From the NCBI GenBank assembly GCA_020049895.1, contig JAGVLE010000035.1, forward strand, positions 1 to 64,000: DNA of 64,000 nucleotides. The letters run 5' to 3'. The notes beneath the pieces were generated by a model that did no database searches, had not been told where the DNA came from, and saw only the letters and a list, made by a program, of their open reading frames with translations. The position numbers and the translations under genes are program-made. The first letter of the stretch is position 1, and the number at the start of each line of letters is the position of its first letter. This DNA is from Alphaproteobacteria bacterium (GTDB taxonomy: Bacteria > Pseudomonadota > Alphaproteobacteria > UBA9655). Below are positions 47,529 to 56,343 of this stretch, in pieces.

Positions 47529-47742
47529 ATCCCTTCTCCTCTTACTCTAGTATATTCTTTTGAGAGAAAAATGCAAGTATTTTTATTTAAAATTCATGCG
47601 ATTCCTTAAGAAGACTGCTTTTCTGACATTAAAATGCTTTCCAGGAAGGCGCGGCAAAAAAATGTTAAGCCAAACCCTTGAAATTTTTTTAGGACGTTCC
47701 CACATGAATACTTGCCTAATGAATGGCTAGAAAGGAGGCACA

Positions 47743-47916
47743 ATGATAAAAGAAGAATTTAAAGTTGAGATTCAACATCTTAACGGTGATTCGAGTACTC
47801 AGTTTTTTTCATCCCATGCGGATGCGAGTGACATATACCATGATGCGTTAAAATCTCAAGGTATTAAAGCGAGATTGTTTAGAAATGATGAACTTCTCAC
47901 TGAGTTTGGGTACTAG
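47743..47916 (+). CDS. small ORF with a strong ribosome site
   Basis: A 57-codon frame too short for the track: MIKEEFKVEIQHLNGD, SDIYHDALKSQGIKAR, ending LLTEFGY. A perfect AAGGAGG lies five to six bases ahead of the ATG, which is the main reason to accept it. The product is charged and soluble; no family recognised. A minus-strand frame with its own good ribosome site overlaps it (next entry); only one of the two is likely real. Confidence 0.4.
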   Translation: MIKEEFKVEIQHLNGDSSTQFFSSHADASDIYHDALKSQGIKARLFRNDELLTEFGY

Positions 47917-47973
47917 CACGACATAAGCCTCGTTGAGAAATTGCGGGGAGGCGTATATGTTGGACTTAGCCAT
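47848..47973 (-). CDS. alternative minus-strand small ORF
   Basis: A 41-codon frame starting MAKSNIYASPQFLNEAYVV with AAGGAGA seven bases before its ATG. It overlaps the plus-strand small ORF. It could be the N-terminal remnant of a longer gene in the mobile region. Listed because the ribosome site is good; composition gives no strong support. Confidence 0.22.
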   Translation of the reverse strand: MAKSNIYASPQFLNEAYVVLVPKLSEKFIISKQSRFNTLRF

Positions 47974-48043
47974 GATTAAATCTCCTTGTGATTTGGTTAT
48001 CGGTTAGTGGCGGGTGGATCTGATCATCCTCTCGTCACGCTAG

Positions 48044-48232
48044 TCAGTTTATCAGGCCACTTCTAAAAGCAAGGGGGGTGTTACAGGTAATACTTACCTT
48101 TTCCAATTTTTCCCGAGCTCTGTGTAGATGTTCGTTTTCTAGGGTTTTCAAGCGCTTACCCCCACGCACAGCCACTCTCCTGCCCTTGTAAAGAACTGTA
48201 TGGAGAGATAAAGTACGCTGTAATTCCCGCAC
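48044..48232 (-). CDS. possible short basic protein or gene remnant
   Basis: Minus-strand frame of about 62 codons from a GTG at 48232 (longer if the ATG inside the next gene is used). Its sequence, such as LYKGRRVAVRGGKRLKTLENEH and RAREKLEKV, is rich in charged residues and looks protein-like, but there is no clear ribosome site and I recognise no family. It may be a fragment of an element gene. Confidence 0.22.
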   Translation of the reverse strand: MRELQRTLSLHTVLYKGRRVAVRGGKRLKTLENEHLHRAREKLEKVSITCNTPLAFRSGLIN

Positions 48233-48246
48233 ATGGATTTTAACAA

Positions 48247-49410
48247 ATGGCAACATTTGAAGAAGAAATTTCAAAATTAAACTCGTTTTATTTCTTGAGA
48301 GAACATACGTATAAAAAAAATCAATTTGACGTCTCTACAGGACAATACGAATTAGCAGATAACATCGTATCTCTTGATAACGTCATGATAGTTTATCAGC
48401 TTAAAGAAAGGGATCCTACAGGTAAGACAACGCCAGAGAAATGGTTCGAAAATAAAATTACTAGCGGCTCTGCGAAATCTGCGAAAAAACAAATTAAGGA
48501 TACAATCCGATACCTGGATGATTATTCAGAAATCAAAATCACTAATGAACAAGGATTTGATGTTACTTTATCAAAATCATTAAACTCTAGAATACACAAA
48601 ATAATTCTCTATACAGGAATTGATGTATTGCCAAGTAACAGCAGGAATAGGAATTTTTACATCAGCCGTGACGTTGGTGTCATTCATATATTTCATTCAT
48701 CTGATTATAAGATGGTTGTTGGTACCCTAATAACAATTGCTGAACTTGAGGAATATTTAACCTTTCGAGAAGCATTAATTATTAAATTTCAAAAACTAAT
48801 GAAAGTCATCTCTGAAGAGGCTGTTCTTGGTCAATTTTTGTCAGGTTTCCATAACGAATCACCTTCGGAAAAAAACATTATATACGTAAGATCGCTAAAG
48901 AAAGATTATGAAGCTTGGGATGTTTTGAATCTTTTACAAAATTTCAAAGAAAAAACCGTCATGACACAAGAGAAAAATGACTACCATCATATTCTAAAAG
49001 AAATAGCGAAGCTAAAAAGAGATCAACTAAGGATATTTAAGGAAAGATATCTATCCTGTATACACGCATCATTAAAAGGAGAAGGTTTGCCACCACGCAC
49101 AATGGCTTTCGGCTGTGGTTTTGTTTTTGATACATGTAAACGAGAAGAAATTGATCTTGCATCAACATATATTCATTCCTTGGCTACACTTTATAAATAC
49201 AAAAATAAACTAGAAAAATGTGTGGGCGCTATCTTTATCGGAGATCAAGAAGGATACTTCAACATAATTTGGTGTTATATCGAGTCCCCGTTTACATATG
49301 ACCCCTATTTAGAAGAAAGGGTTTTAGAATCCAACCTCTTGCCTTCTCAACAGAAGCAGCAGGCCAAAAACTTATATGAATTTTATGATGCAATAATGAT
49401 AGAAGATTAA
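48247..49410 (+). CDS. putative PD-(D/E)xK-type protein, unknown function
   Basis: Unrecognised 387-residue protein. The N-terminal third looks like a restriction-endonuclease-like fold: ADNIVSLDNVMIVYQLKER places an Asp about ten residues before Q-x-K, the Mrr-type variant of the D...E-x-K metal site, and a helix SAKSAKKQIKDTIRYLDDY follows as in nuclease domains. The remainder is mixed alpha/beta, including FGCGFVFDTCKRE and VGAIFIGDQEGY, with no known domain. Codon use is visibly more A/T-rich than in traA or the core genes, suggesting separate acquisition. It lies between an AbiE toxin-antitoxin and the relaxase gene, so a defence or anti-competitor role is reasonable, but that is inference from fold guess and context. 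No good ribosome site is visible. Confidence 0.5.
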   Translation: MATFEEEISKLNSFYFLREHTYKKNQFDVSTGQYELADNIVSLDNVMIVYQLKERDPTGKTTPEKWFENKITSGSAKSAKKQIKDTIRYLDDYSEIKITNEQGFDVTLSKSLNSRIHKIILYTGIDVLPSNSRNRNFYISRDVGVIHIFHSSDYKMVVGTLITIAELEEYLTFREALIIKFQKLMKVISEEAVLGQFLSGFHNESPSEKNIIYVRSLKKDYEAWDVLNLLQNFKEKTVMTQEKNDYHHILKEIAKLKRDQLRIFKERYLSCIHASLKGEGLPPRTMAFGCGFVFDTCKREEIDLASTYIHSLATLYKYKNKLEKCVGAIFIGDQEGYFNIIWCYIESPFTYDPYLEERVLESNLLPSQQKQQAKNLYEFYDAIMIED

Positions 49411-49451
49411 GGGAAAAAGAGATTATATCAAAAAAACAAACATCTAAACCT

Positions 49452-52400
49452 TCACATCCCCAACTCTGGCCCATGGTCCTTGGTGTGGACGTGTTCATGA
49501 TCGTGATCTTTTAAGAGGTGTTCGAGGTCTTGGGAAAGTGCCTTATCATGTCCTTTGATGGCCTCAAATAGGGGTTCATTTTTCTGAAGAGTGTGGAGGT
49601 AGTCTTTGAGGGACTCGCGTACTTCTTCTGCAAGGGAGGTTCCTGCATAGTCTTTGATATCTTTAAGCTTGGTCTGGATGTAGTCGGAAATAATGTCGAC
49701 GGAGCTCTCTTTACTGGATGAGTTCGAGGAAACGTCTGTCGATTGCGAAGAATACCCTGCTAGAGTTTCCTTTTGGGAATCAATCGTCTTCTCAGGAAAC
49801 TGATGATTTAGCCCGAGCGCGTCCTGATGGGAGGAGGTATTGTCTAACAATATTTGTTTCTCCAAGGTCATACTTTGATAAGGGATCTGGTCCTGAATGT
49901 TTCTCTGCCTTTCTAGATCACCCTCGATGGGACTCGAGGGCCTGCCCTCGACTTGATTGGGGTACAGGAGGTAAGGCTTCAAGTAGTCTTGAACTCCTTG
50001 CCGTCCTTGTTTTTTGAGAACGTCGTTAAAGTCATCTCCAGAAGTAGTAGGCTTAATGATCGTTACAAGTTTATCCTGGGCCTGGAAGGTATCGCATGCC
50101 TTCTCCAAAACGACATGAGTTTGTGAGTTTTCTTTATGGCCTGTCCTCGAATCCCATCGAGGGGCATCATTATCCCCGCATAAAACAACCTCCCTCTCAG
50201 GGCCTTGATAATTGCTGATATTATGAATCCCTAAGGAAGCCACGATCTTTCCTTTGAGTCCTGCTTCCTTCAAGGAAAGGGCTGTTTCAATACCTTCAGC
50301 AATAAAGACACGGGAATGTGAAGCATCATCTTGAACGCATACAAACGATCCTTTAGAGATCCCATATTGAATCTTATTGAGCTTTTCTCCTTCAGCCGTA
50401 AGGGCCCGCTCTCCTGTATCCGCCAGTTTGATGAGCTGGACAGAGCTTAATCGGCCTGTCTCATCCCGCCCAAAGGCTGCAAGACAAAGATGGTGGAGGC
50501 TCTTTCTTTCATCCTGATAGACAAAGATTGTTCCCTTCGGTAGATAACGTAGATCATTCCCTCGATGGGTTTCGATGGCTTGCCCTCGACTTGATTGGGG
50601 GGCAGAGGTAAGCTCCCCCTTAATGCCGCGTTCCTCTCTAAGATAAGTCTCTGCCACAGTTCCAGCAATGGAAGTAGATTTCATGTGAAGCTCAGAAACG
50701 GCATTTAATCTACTGGCACGTTCTTGAGCTGTCAGGATGCTTTCTTCAACTGAACCAAGTGGCCGATGGGAAACGGTAGGATGGGCCATATCCTTCTCCC
50801 CCAATGACCTCACATTTAAAACCTCTGCCAGGTAAGAAACCGATCCCTTAAAATCAAGACCTTTCTCTCGCTGAATGAGCTGAAAGAGATTACCTCCTTC
50901 TCCTGATTCAAAATCTTTCCATAATCCTGATTTTGGCCCTGAGAGCGTAATGGCCAATGATCCTTTATTTCCGAACCGTAGAATCGTTTTTGTCGATAGA
51001 TGCGTGTTAGCGATTCCTAGAAGGTCTTGAGTAATCTCCGCTATACGCCCATGAGCAGCTTCAAGAACCTGATCGACAGAGATATAAGGAGAGACCTGTA
51101 TCTTAGCTTGGAAATCAGGAACCGATTGGATTTGTCCTGCTTGATGGCCTACCTGACGTTGTAGTCCTGATCCCATGCCTCCTAAAACAGTAAAGGCAGC
51201 AGGATTAGATTTCAGAATTCTTGCATTCTCATTCCGTGCTTCTACGGCAAGGCCAGGGGAGTCCTGCCCTTTGATCTGAACAACTTTCCAAGCACGAGCA
51301 GTCTCTTTAGAAGCCTTCAGATAATCCTGGATTGGCTTATAGACATCGTCAGGACTCAAAGAGGCTGGGATTTCGCCCTTACTAAATTTATCAGCAAACG
51401 CAATATCAAATCTTATCCGGTTCATATCCGCACCTGGGGTTTCTTTAAAGGCTTCATTCACAATGCGGTAATCCTGTGGTGTTTTTAGGATTCTCTGCAG
51501 CTCTTGGGCTTTTTCTGCGCGTTGGACGATTTCAGGTTCATTCATGTACGCGTAAGCCTTCTCTCTGAGCTCTCCCGCAATGGCATGCTCTAAGAGCTTG
51601 TCTTCCTTCACATTCAGGAGAGGAAAGAACTCTTGGTATGCCTCAGGAGATTCCACAATCTTCAACGCAAGGGTGTCTCGTGAGATTTGCTGGGCTCTAA
51701 AAACTTCAAAATTCAATTCTGGTGTAGAAGTAACCTGAACAGACGCTTCTCCCTGTTTTTTGAGATGACCATACAACGCAGCGGCCTCATTGCGAGCCTT
51801 CACATAAGCTTTGACCTCGTCATAATGAGATTTCTGTTCTTGGGTAAGGCGTTCATAAAAAAGAGCCTGAAGTTGGGATTTGGTGTGCGCAGCTGCATGG
51901 GCTTTAACGGAAGCAAAATAAACATGTTCTCCTGTGTTAACGGTCTCTTCCCAATAGTCCTCTAGCTCTCCTGTTTCTGGATTCTTAGTCACCTTAAAGA
52001 ATTGGCTATACAGCCGAGGCGTTTCATGCATCACCGCAGCAAGAGAGTCCCGCTCTCGTTTCTGGGTTTGGTAGGTCTCATACAGTTCATGGGAAGAGGC
52101 CAATACCCCTGGATGGGTTGCGGAAATGGTCTTCCATAAGGTGCGTGTTTCTCTGACCAATTCCATATACCCCTGAACCTGAAGCGAAGCCCTATGCTCT
52201 AGATCAGATAGAATTCGATTGCGAAGTCCTATCTCAACTTCCAATATATCTTTACGAATCCCTGCTAATCGCACATAGGGGGCATGGTATTGCCAGTCTT
52301 GAAGGATCTCTCCAGCAACAACCTTCTTCTGATCCAGCAGAGTTTGATAGGAAGGATATGACGCATGTTTATAGAATGGAACATCTAGATCTAAACTGCC

Positions 52401-55022
52401 TTCGATTTCTTCTCGAAGAGTTGAGTATTCAAGGATGAGGTCTCGATACTGTTGCACCCTTTCAAATGCAGGTTTCTGGGCTTCACTAATATGATAATCA
52501 TGGGTCGTTTGAGAAAGCGCGGGCCGTCCAATGCGATCCACAAGGTCCTTAAAATCCACAAAATCCTCCCGATGGACATAGAGCTGTAAATCCTCTCGAT
52601 GGCGAGTCAGGCCAACAAGCAGAGTGGAAGGATCCATGAGCGGATCCATCATTACAAAGGTTTTATCAAATGTGGAACCCTCAGACTTATGAATCCCCAG
52701 AGCATAGCCATGGGTGATATGAGAATATTCCTGGAAGCTAAACTGAACTTTCCGTTCATCTTCAAGCGTTACGGTAAGCTCTTGTCCTTCTATTTTTTCA
52801 ATGATTCCAAAAGTGCCGTTCTTAACCCCAACGGACTTGTCCGAATTAAACCTATCTTTGATAAATTGGAGAGGGGAATCAGAAAGATTTTTCACACGGA
52901 TTCCATAATGATCATTTTGGGTAAATCGAATCCGATCTCCCACAGCATACTCTTCCCCTCCCAATTTAACGCCTTCTTGGAGATATCCATGGGATTTAAA
53001 CTCTTCTCGAATCGCATGATTGAGGGCATAAACGTCCGCATTCCGATACGCTAAGGCCATACGGCTTTGTTGCGGGTTTTGGAGATAATCGTCTATATAC
53101 GCTTGCGTCAAAGCTTTCAGAGTTTGTGTTTCTGATTCTTGCCAGTGGATATGGCCTTTCTCATGATAAGGAATCAAACCGTCCACAACGTGATGGTCAT
53201 TCAGCAATTTTGAACACTCTCGTTGCCAATTTATACACTGACGCACCACTTCCATGGTTTCCACATACCCATACTTTTCGGCAAAGAGACGGCCTGTATC
53301 CCCTGGGGATCGGGATTTAATCTGGGCAGGATCTTGAACGATTAGGACCTTGGCCCCTTTCAATGTGGCCTCTTTCAGGAAAGGCTCCCACAAATGATTC
53401 CCCACCATATTGGCCTCATCTACAATAATCACATCTTTTGATGTGAGGCGCTGAGGGGCTAGCTCATCCGCAATCTTCGATGCATATTTGTAAGCCTTTC
53501 CCCAAAGCCTTCCTTCGTTCAGTCCATCCAAAGCCTTTTGATGTTTCTCCCAAGCGTACTTAAAACTATCGAGGGTTTTACAAGGGATGCCGATCTCTTT
53601 TTCCATAATCTCAACGGCTTTGCCTTGGAAAGAGGTTCCTCTGACATGATACCCAGAGTCTTGATAAGCGCCGGCGACAGCTTTTAGGAGAGTGGTTTTT
53701 CCTGTTCCTGCCTTTCCGTTGAGAATGCAGATGTCTGGGCCAGAACATAGATGGGTAATGGCATCCCGTTGTTCAGTAGAGAGTTCAAAACCGATGACTG
53801 TTTCTCTGGATTTAATGGTTTTCTCAATAGAGCCCATGTTAACAGATTTTGTCTGGCGTGTATGAAGCTCGTCTCCCCATTTGATGATCTGGTCTTCTTG
53901 AGTCTTATAAACAGCAGACGTAAAGACAGGATCTCGGTTAAGATCCTCTCCTACACGGGCAATAATCTCCTCATTGCTTAAAAGCTGGGCTGTAAATTGC
54001 TCTACAGACTTCAGAAGACAGCTTGATCTCCCCCCTTCAAACATGACGTCTCGGTTATCATTGGCTTGCTTTAAGATCAACTCTGGCGGAAGCTCTAATC
54101 CATCGACTTTGGCTTTGATAATGGTAAAGAGCTTCTCATCTCCGCCTACGCGACGGAGCACCTCTTCTTCAATATGACGACGGGTAAAGATCGTACGTTT
54201 AAGAGTGAGGTCTTGAATTAAGACAGCAGGGTTATGACAGAGGATCTCTATGTTCTTTTGCCGAATGGCGTCATTATCGGCCACAATCCGAGAATACTCT
54301 CCCCGCTCAGCAAGTCTCTGAGCGTACCAGCCTTCGTGGTGTGTGGGCAGCAGGGTAAGTCCTTGATCGGCATAGGACCGACTATCAATACGGACCTCAT
54401 GGCCGCCTAAAGCCAGATGTTTATTCACCACGTCTTCCCAGTGCTTCCGGGTAATAAAGAGTTCTGACTTTGAAACAATATCTCGATCTTTACGTAAGGA
54501 GAATTCCCCCTCAACCAAGGGACGGCGAGTAATGAGTCCATGGAAGTGAGGATTGCCCTCGTCCCAATGGATGGCATACTCAACAACAAGGCCTCTGGAA
54601 ACAAATCGCTCTTTGAGGAACTCTTCCACGCAAGATTCAGCCTCAGTGGGAGTGAACTCAAGGGGAATAGCGCCCATAATGGTTTGCGCTGTTTGGGCAG
54701 AGTTTAGAAATTTCTCCTTAGCAGATAGGCTACGTTGATGGTGCTCAGGATCATCGGGATCTACTCGAAACCGCATCTCAGCACAGTGATCTTCAAATTT
54801 TTCAACCGCATTCCACAAGGCAGCTGGATTACTCATCCATTCAGGGGCTCCTTCCGGAAGCAGCACACGACTGACGAGAACGTTTTGACGGTTTTCATAA
54901 GAAAAAGTTCTCCCCGTACGCTCATCTTTTTGATTTCCGCGCCCTATATACGCGCTAAAACCAACAGATGAGCGGCCCTCACTGCGGGAAATAAAGCCAA
55001 GATTTAGCGAATAAATCGCCAT
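49452..55022 (-). CDS. traA: Ti-type TraA relaxase-helicase with C-terminal Toprim domain
   Basis: This 1856-residue protein is a MobA/MobL (MOBQ-like) conjugative relaxase. Residues 1-230 hold the nickase: Tyr-containing N-terminus (SAYIGRG) and the three-His motif IHWDEGNPHFHGLI (His152, His159, His161). Residues about 410-870 are a RecD/TraI-like helicase with Walker A NGKAGTGKTTLLKA (436-443), DVIIVDEANMV and a final GYALGIHKSEGSTFDK motif. After a helical linker, residues about 1370-1440 resemble the DUF3991-type primase N-terminus (SGLWKDFESGEGGNLFQLIQ) and about 1560-1650 a Toprim domain (FIAEGIETALSLKEAG, VLCGDNDAP). This is the TraA form of RAGE elements. Three palindromic mini-elements are inserted in frame in the last 400 residues, one directly after the Toprim DxD. 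The reading frame is open throughout. It is likely to nick the oriT just upstream of its start. Confidence 0.9.
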   Translation of the reverse strand: MAIYSLNLGFISRSEGRSSVGFSAYIGRGNQKDERTGRTFSYENRQNVLVSRVLLPEGAPEWMSNPAALWNAVEKFEDHCAEMRFRVDPDDPEHHQRSLSAKEKFLNSAQTAQTIMGAIPLEFTPTEAESCVEEFLKERFVSRGLVVEYAIHWDEGNPHFHGLITRRPLVEGEFSLRKDRDIVSKSELFITRKHWEDVVNKHLALGGHEVRIDSRSYADQGLTLLPTHHEGWYAQRLAERGEYSRIVADNDAIRQKNIEILCHNPAVLIQDLTLKRTIFTRRHIEEEVLRRVGGDEKLFTIIKAKVDGLELPPELILKQANDNRDVMFEGGRSSCLLKSVEQFTAQLLSNEEIIARVGEDLNRDPVFTSAVYKTQEDQIIKWGDELHTRQTKSVNMGSIEKTIKSRETVIGFELSTEQRDAITHLCSGPDICILNGKAGTGKTTLLKAVAGAYQDSGYHVRGTSFQGKAVEIMEKEIGIPCKTLDSFKYAWEKHQKALDGLNEGRLWGKAYKYASKIADELAPQRLTSKDVIIVDEANMVGNHLWEPFLKEATLKGAKVLIVQDPAQIKSRSPGDTGRLFAEKYGYVETMEVVRQCINWQRECSKLLNDHHVVDGLIPYHEKGHIHWQESETQTLKALTQAYIDDYLQNPQQSRMALAYRNADVYALNHAIREEFKSHGYLQEGVKLGGEEYAVGDRIRFTQNDHYGIRVKNLSDSPLQFIKDRFNSDKSVGVKNGTFGIIEKIEGQELTVTLEDERKVQFSFQEYSHITHGYALGIHKSEGSTFDKTFVMMDPLMDPSTLLVGLTRHREDLQLYVHREDFVDFKDLVDRIGRPALSQTTHDYHISEAQKPAFERVQQYRDLILEYSTLREEIEGSLDLDVPFYKHASYPSYQTLLDQKKVVAGEILQDWQYHAPYVRLAGIRKDILEVEIGLRNRILSDLEHRASLQVQGYMELVRETRTLWKTISATHPGVLASSHELYETYQTQKRERDSLAAVMHETPRLYSQFFKVTKNPETGELEDYWEETVNTGEHVYFASVKAHAAAHTKSQLQALFYERLTQEQKSHYDEVKAYVKARNEAAALYGHLKKQGEASVQVTSTPELNFEVFRAQQISRDTLALKIVESPEAYQEFFPLLNVKEDKLLEHAIAGELREKAYAYMNEPEIVQRAEKAQELQRILKTPQDYRIVNEAFKETPGADMNRIRFDIAFADKFSKGEIPASLSPDDVYKPIQDYLKASKETARAWKVVQIKGQDSPGLAVEARNENARILKSNPAAFTVLGGMGSGLQRQVGHQAGQIQSVPDFQAKIQVSPYISVDQVLEAAHGRIAEITQDLLGIANTHLSTKTILRFGNKGSLAITLSGPKSGLWKDFESGEGGNLFQLIQREKGLDFKGSVSYLAEVLNVRSLGEKDMAHPTVSHRPLGSVEESILTAQERASRLNAVSELHMKSTSIAGTVAETYLREERGIKGELTSAPQSSRGQAIETHRGNDLRYLPKGTIFVYQDERKSLHHLCLAAFGRDETGRLSSVQLIKLADTGERALTAEGEKLNKIQYGISKGSFVCVQDDASHSRVFIAEGIETALSLKEAGLKGKIVASLGIHNISNYQGPEREVVLCGDNDAPRWDSRTGHKENSQTHVVLEKACDTFQAQDKLVTIIKPTTSGDDFNDVLKKQGRQGVQDYLKPYLLYPNQVEGRPSSPIEGDLERQRNIQDQIPYQSMTLEKQILLDNTSSHQDALGLNHQFPEKTIDSQKETLAGYSSQSTDVSSNSSSKESSVDIISDYIQTKLKDIKDYAGTSLAEEVRESLKDYLHTLQKNEPLFEAIKGHDKALSQDLEHLLKDHDHEHVHTKDHGPELGM
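49921..49962. repeat. palindromic mini-element, copy B (in traA)
   Basis: CCCTCGATGGGACTCGAGGG then CCTGCCCTCGACTTGATTGG GG: a 42-bp unit with internal CTCGAG symmetry. On the traA strand it is translated as NQVEGRPSSPIEG in the C-terminal tail. Copy D has the same length and about 37 of 42 identical bases. Confidence 0.7.
50138..50165. repeat. palindromic mini-element, copy C (in traA, inverted, partial)
   Basis: GGCCTGTCCTCGAATCCCAT CGAGGGGC matches the reverse complement of the left half of copy B. It encodes APRWDSRTG immediately after the Toprim GDND motif of TraA, a position where related Toprim proteins have no insertion (from general knowledge of the motif). Confidence 0.6.
50559..50600. 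repeat. palindromic mini-element, copy D (in traA)
   Basis: CCCTCGATGGGTTTCGATGG then CTTGCCCTCGACTTGATTGG GG: same orientation and length as copy B but translated in a different frame (PQSSRGQAIETHRG). The open frame is kept in both. Confidence 0.7.
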
Positions 55023-55320
55023 GACAGATTACGCCTTACGTTGGGCGTCAATCCCCTGTCCCCACGAAAGTGGGGATCCAGATCCTCAGCGAGGATCCAT
55101 TAAACCTGGAAATCTAGTGTATGGCCTAGGCCTGCGAGAAACCCACAGCGAGTTCTCTTATAAAAGCCAATAATTTTAGGTGATGCGAAAGTCTCTAGAA
55201 TTCATCCTTAAATCTGCATCTCTGAATATTGGTTTTATCCCAATCCTTCAGGATCAGTTTAGGATAGTAAACGGCCAGCCTCTTGACCTTGAATTATGAT
55301 AACGCCTGTGGCCATAAAGC

Positions 55321-55350
55321 ACAAGCGCATTCGCGCATAAGTGCGCCTGC
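55321..55350 (+). other. candidate oriT nic region, RSF1010/Ti type
   Basis: TAAGTGCGCCTG at 55338 matches the TAAGTGCGCCCT core of RSF1010-like and Ti-plasmid transfer origins in 11 of 12 positions. It is preceded by GCGCATTCGCGCA, which gives short inverted GCGCA/TGCGC repeats as expected next to nic. It lies about 300 bases upstream of the relaxase gene, in a non-coding stretch, the usual place. The rest of 55023-55431 holds a GC-rich palindromic block (GTGGGGATCCAGATCCTCAG and neighbours) but no gene. Confidence 0.5.
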
Positions 55351-55431
55351 AAAAATTTTCATGACAGTTTCACGTGATTATATTATTGATGAACAACAAC
55401 TCAACCTATCATCAAAGGTAATTATCTTTAC

Positions 55432-56322
55432 GTGCTATTGACACAATTTCCTCATTCAACTGTCTTATTCATAGCCGCAGTGCTTGTTATGTCCTCTGCA
55501 GGACAACCGACCTATGGTATGCTTTCCAGTGATGATGAGACTATTCATGGGTCAGGAATAAAAATGCCATCCCCTAATACCTGCCGTCTACTTTTAAGTG
55601 AACTCCGAGGAGGAGATTATGCTCATGCGGGAGATCAAGAAGCAATTGAAAGAATCGTCAGCAAGGCTCTTTCCTTTGACCCTACACTGCAAGCCTCTCC
55701 AACGTTAGATGTCGGTTGTGGATTCGGAGGAACGGTTAATGCCCTCCATACCCAAGGATTTCTCCATATTCAAGGGTGTGACCTTGACCCTGCAGCCATT
55801 GCATATGCCCAAAACCATTATCCTTCTTTTGCTTTTAAGGTAGTGGATGCCTTGACAGCTGCCCAATACTATCCAGCTGATCACTTTGGACTAATCACCC
55901 TGTTCAATGTTTCTTATGCGATTCAAGATAAGAACAACCTTTTAAAAGCCTTATCCGCAATTGCAAAGCCCGGAGCGATTTTGGCAATCTTTGACTATAC
56001 GTGTGGAGAAGGAAACTCAACACTTTCTATATCTGATTTTGCAGGTAAGCCTATGCATCTTCTCCATTTGAAACACCTTTCTCAAGATCTTGAAGATTCA
56101 CAGTGGGAATTTTTGGAAAATGTTGATATGACAGCAGACTACCAGCGTTGGTATACATCTTTTTTAGAAAAGCTGGATGCCCAAGAAACGTCCTTAAAGA
56201 CACAGTTTTCTGTCGAGGATATCCAAAAAGTCAAAACAACATTTGAGTACCTTCTAAAGAAAATTGAAGAAGGCACTTTAGGAGGTGGGGCCGTTTATGC
56301 GCGGAAAAGAACCCTACGCTAA
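55432..56322 (+). CDS. SAM-dependent methyltransferase with N-terminal signal peptide
   Basis: The 296-residue protein has a class I methyltransferase core: TLDVGCGFGGTVNALHTQG (SAM glycine loop, about residue 90), GCDLDPAAIAYAQNHYP (acidic loop), FGLITLFNVSYAIQDKNNLLKALSAIAKPGAIL, as in small-molecule or ubiquinone-type methyltransferases. Unusually it begins with a hydrophobic leader (FPHSTVLFIAAVLVMSSAG, then QPTYGMLSSDDE) that reads as a signal peptide, implying export. SAM is not available in the periplasm, so an exported methyltransferase would have to act in a host cell; alternatively the leader is a membrane anchor. The start is GTG with AAAGGTAA eleven bases ahead, a little far. It begins the accessory cluster to the right of oriT. 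Confidence 0.7.
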   Translation: MLLTQFPHSTVLFIAAVLVMSSAGQPTYGMLSSDDETIHGSGIKMPSPNTCRLLLSELRGGDYAHAGDQEAIERIVSKALSFDPTLQASPTLDVGCGFGGTVNALHTQGFLHIQGCDLDPAAIAYAQNHYPSFAFKVVDALTAAQYYPADHFGLITLFNVSYAIQDKNNLLKALSAIAKPGAILAIFDYTCGEGNSTLSISDFAGKPMHLLHLKHLSQDLEDSQWEFLENVDMTADYQRWYTSFLEKLDAQETSLKTQFSVEDIQKVKTTFEYLLKKIEEGTLGGGAVYARKRTLR

Positions 56323-56343
56323 TAATCAGAGGAACGTATAGTA

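Larger units (their letters stand above)
42860..55431. mobile_element. RAGE/Ti-like conjugative element, partial
   Basis: From tRNA-Leu(CAA) to the candidate oriT the genes are of mobile-element type: membrane histidine-kinase-like protein, divergent XRE/HTH switch, coiled-coil membrane protein, AbiE-type toxin-antitoxin, a putative nuclease-fold protein and a TraA relaxase-helicase-Toprim. Rickettsiales amplified genetic elements combine a Ti-type TraA with histidine kinases and toxin-antitoxins, which is the closest known pattern. No mating-pore (tra/trb) genes are in the window, so the element is either partial, a mobilisable derivative, or continues past the right edge, where the accessory genes of 55-64 kb could be its cargo. 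Confidence 0.55.
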
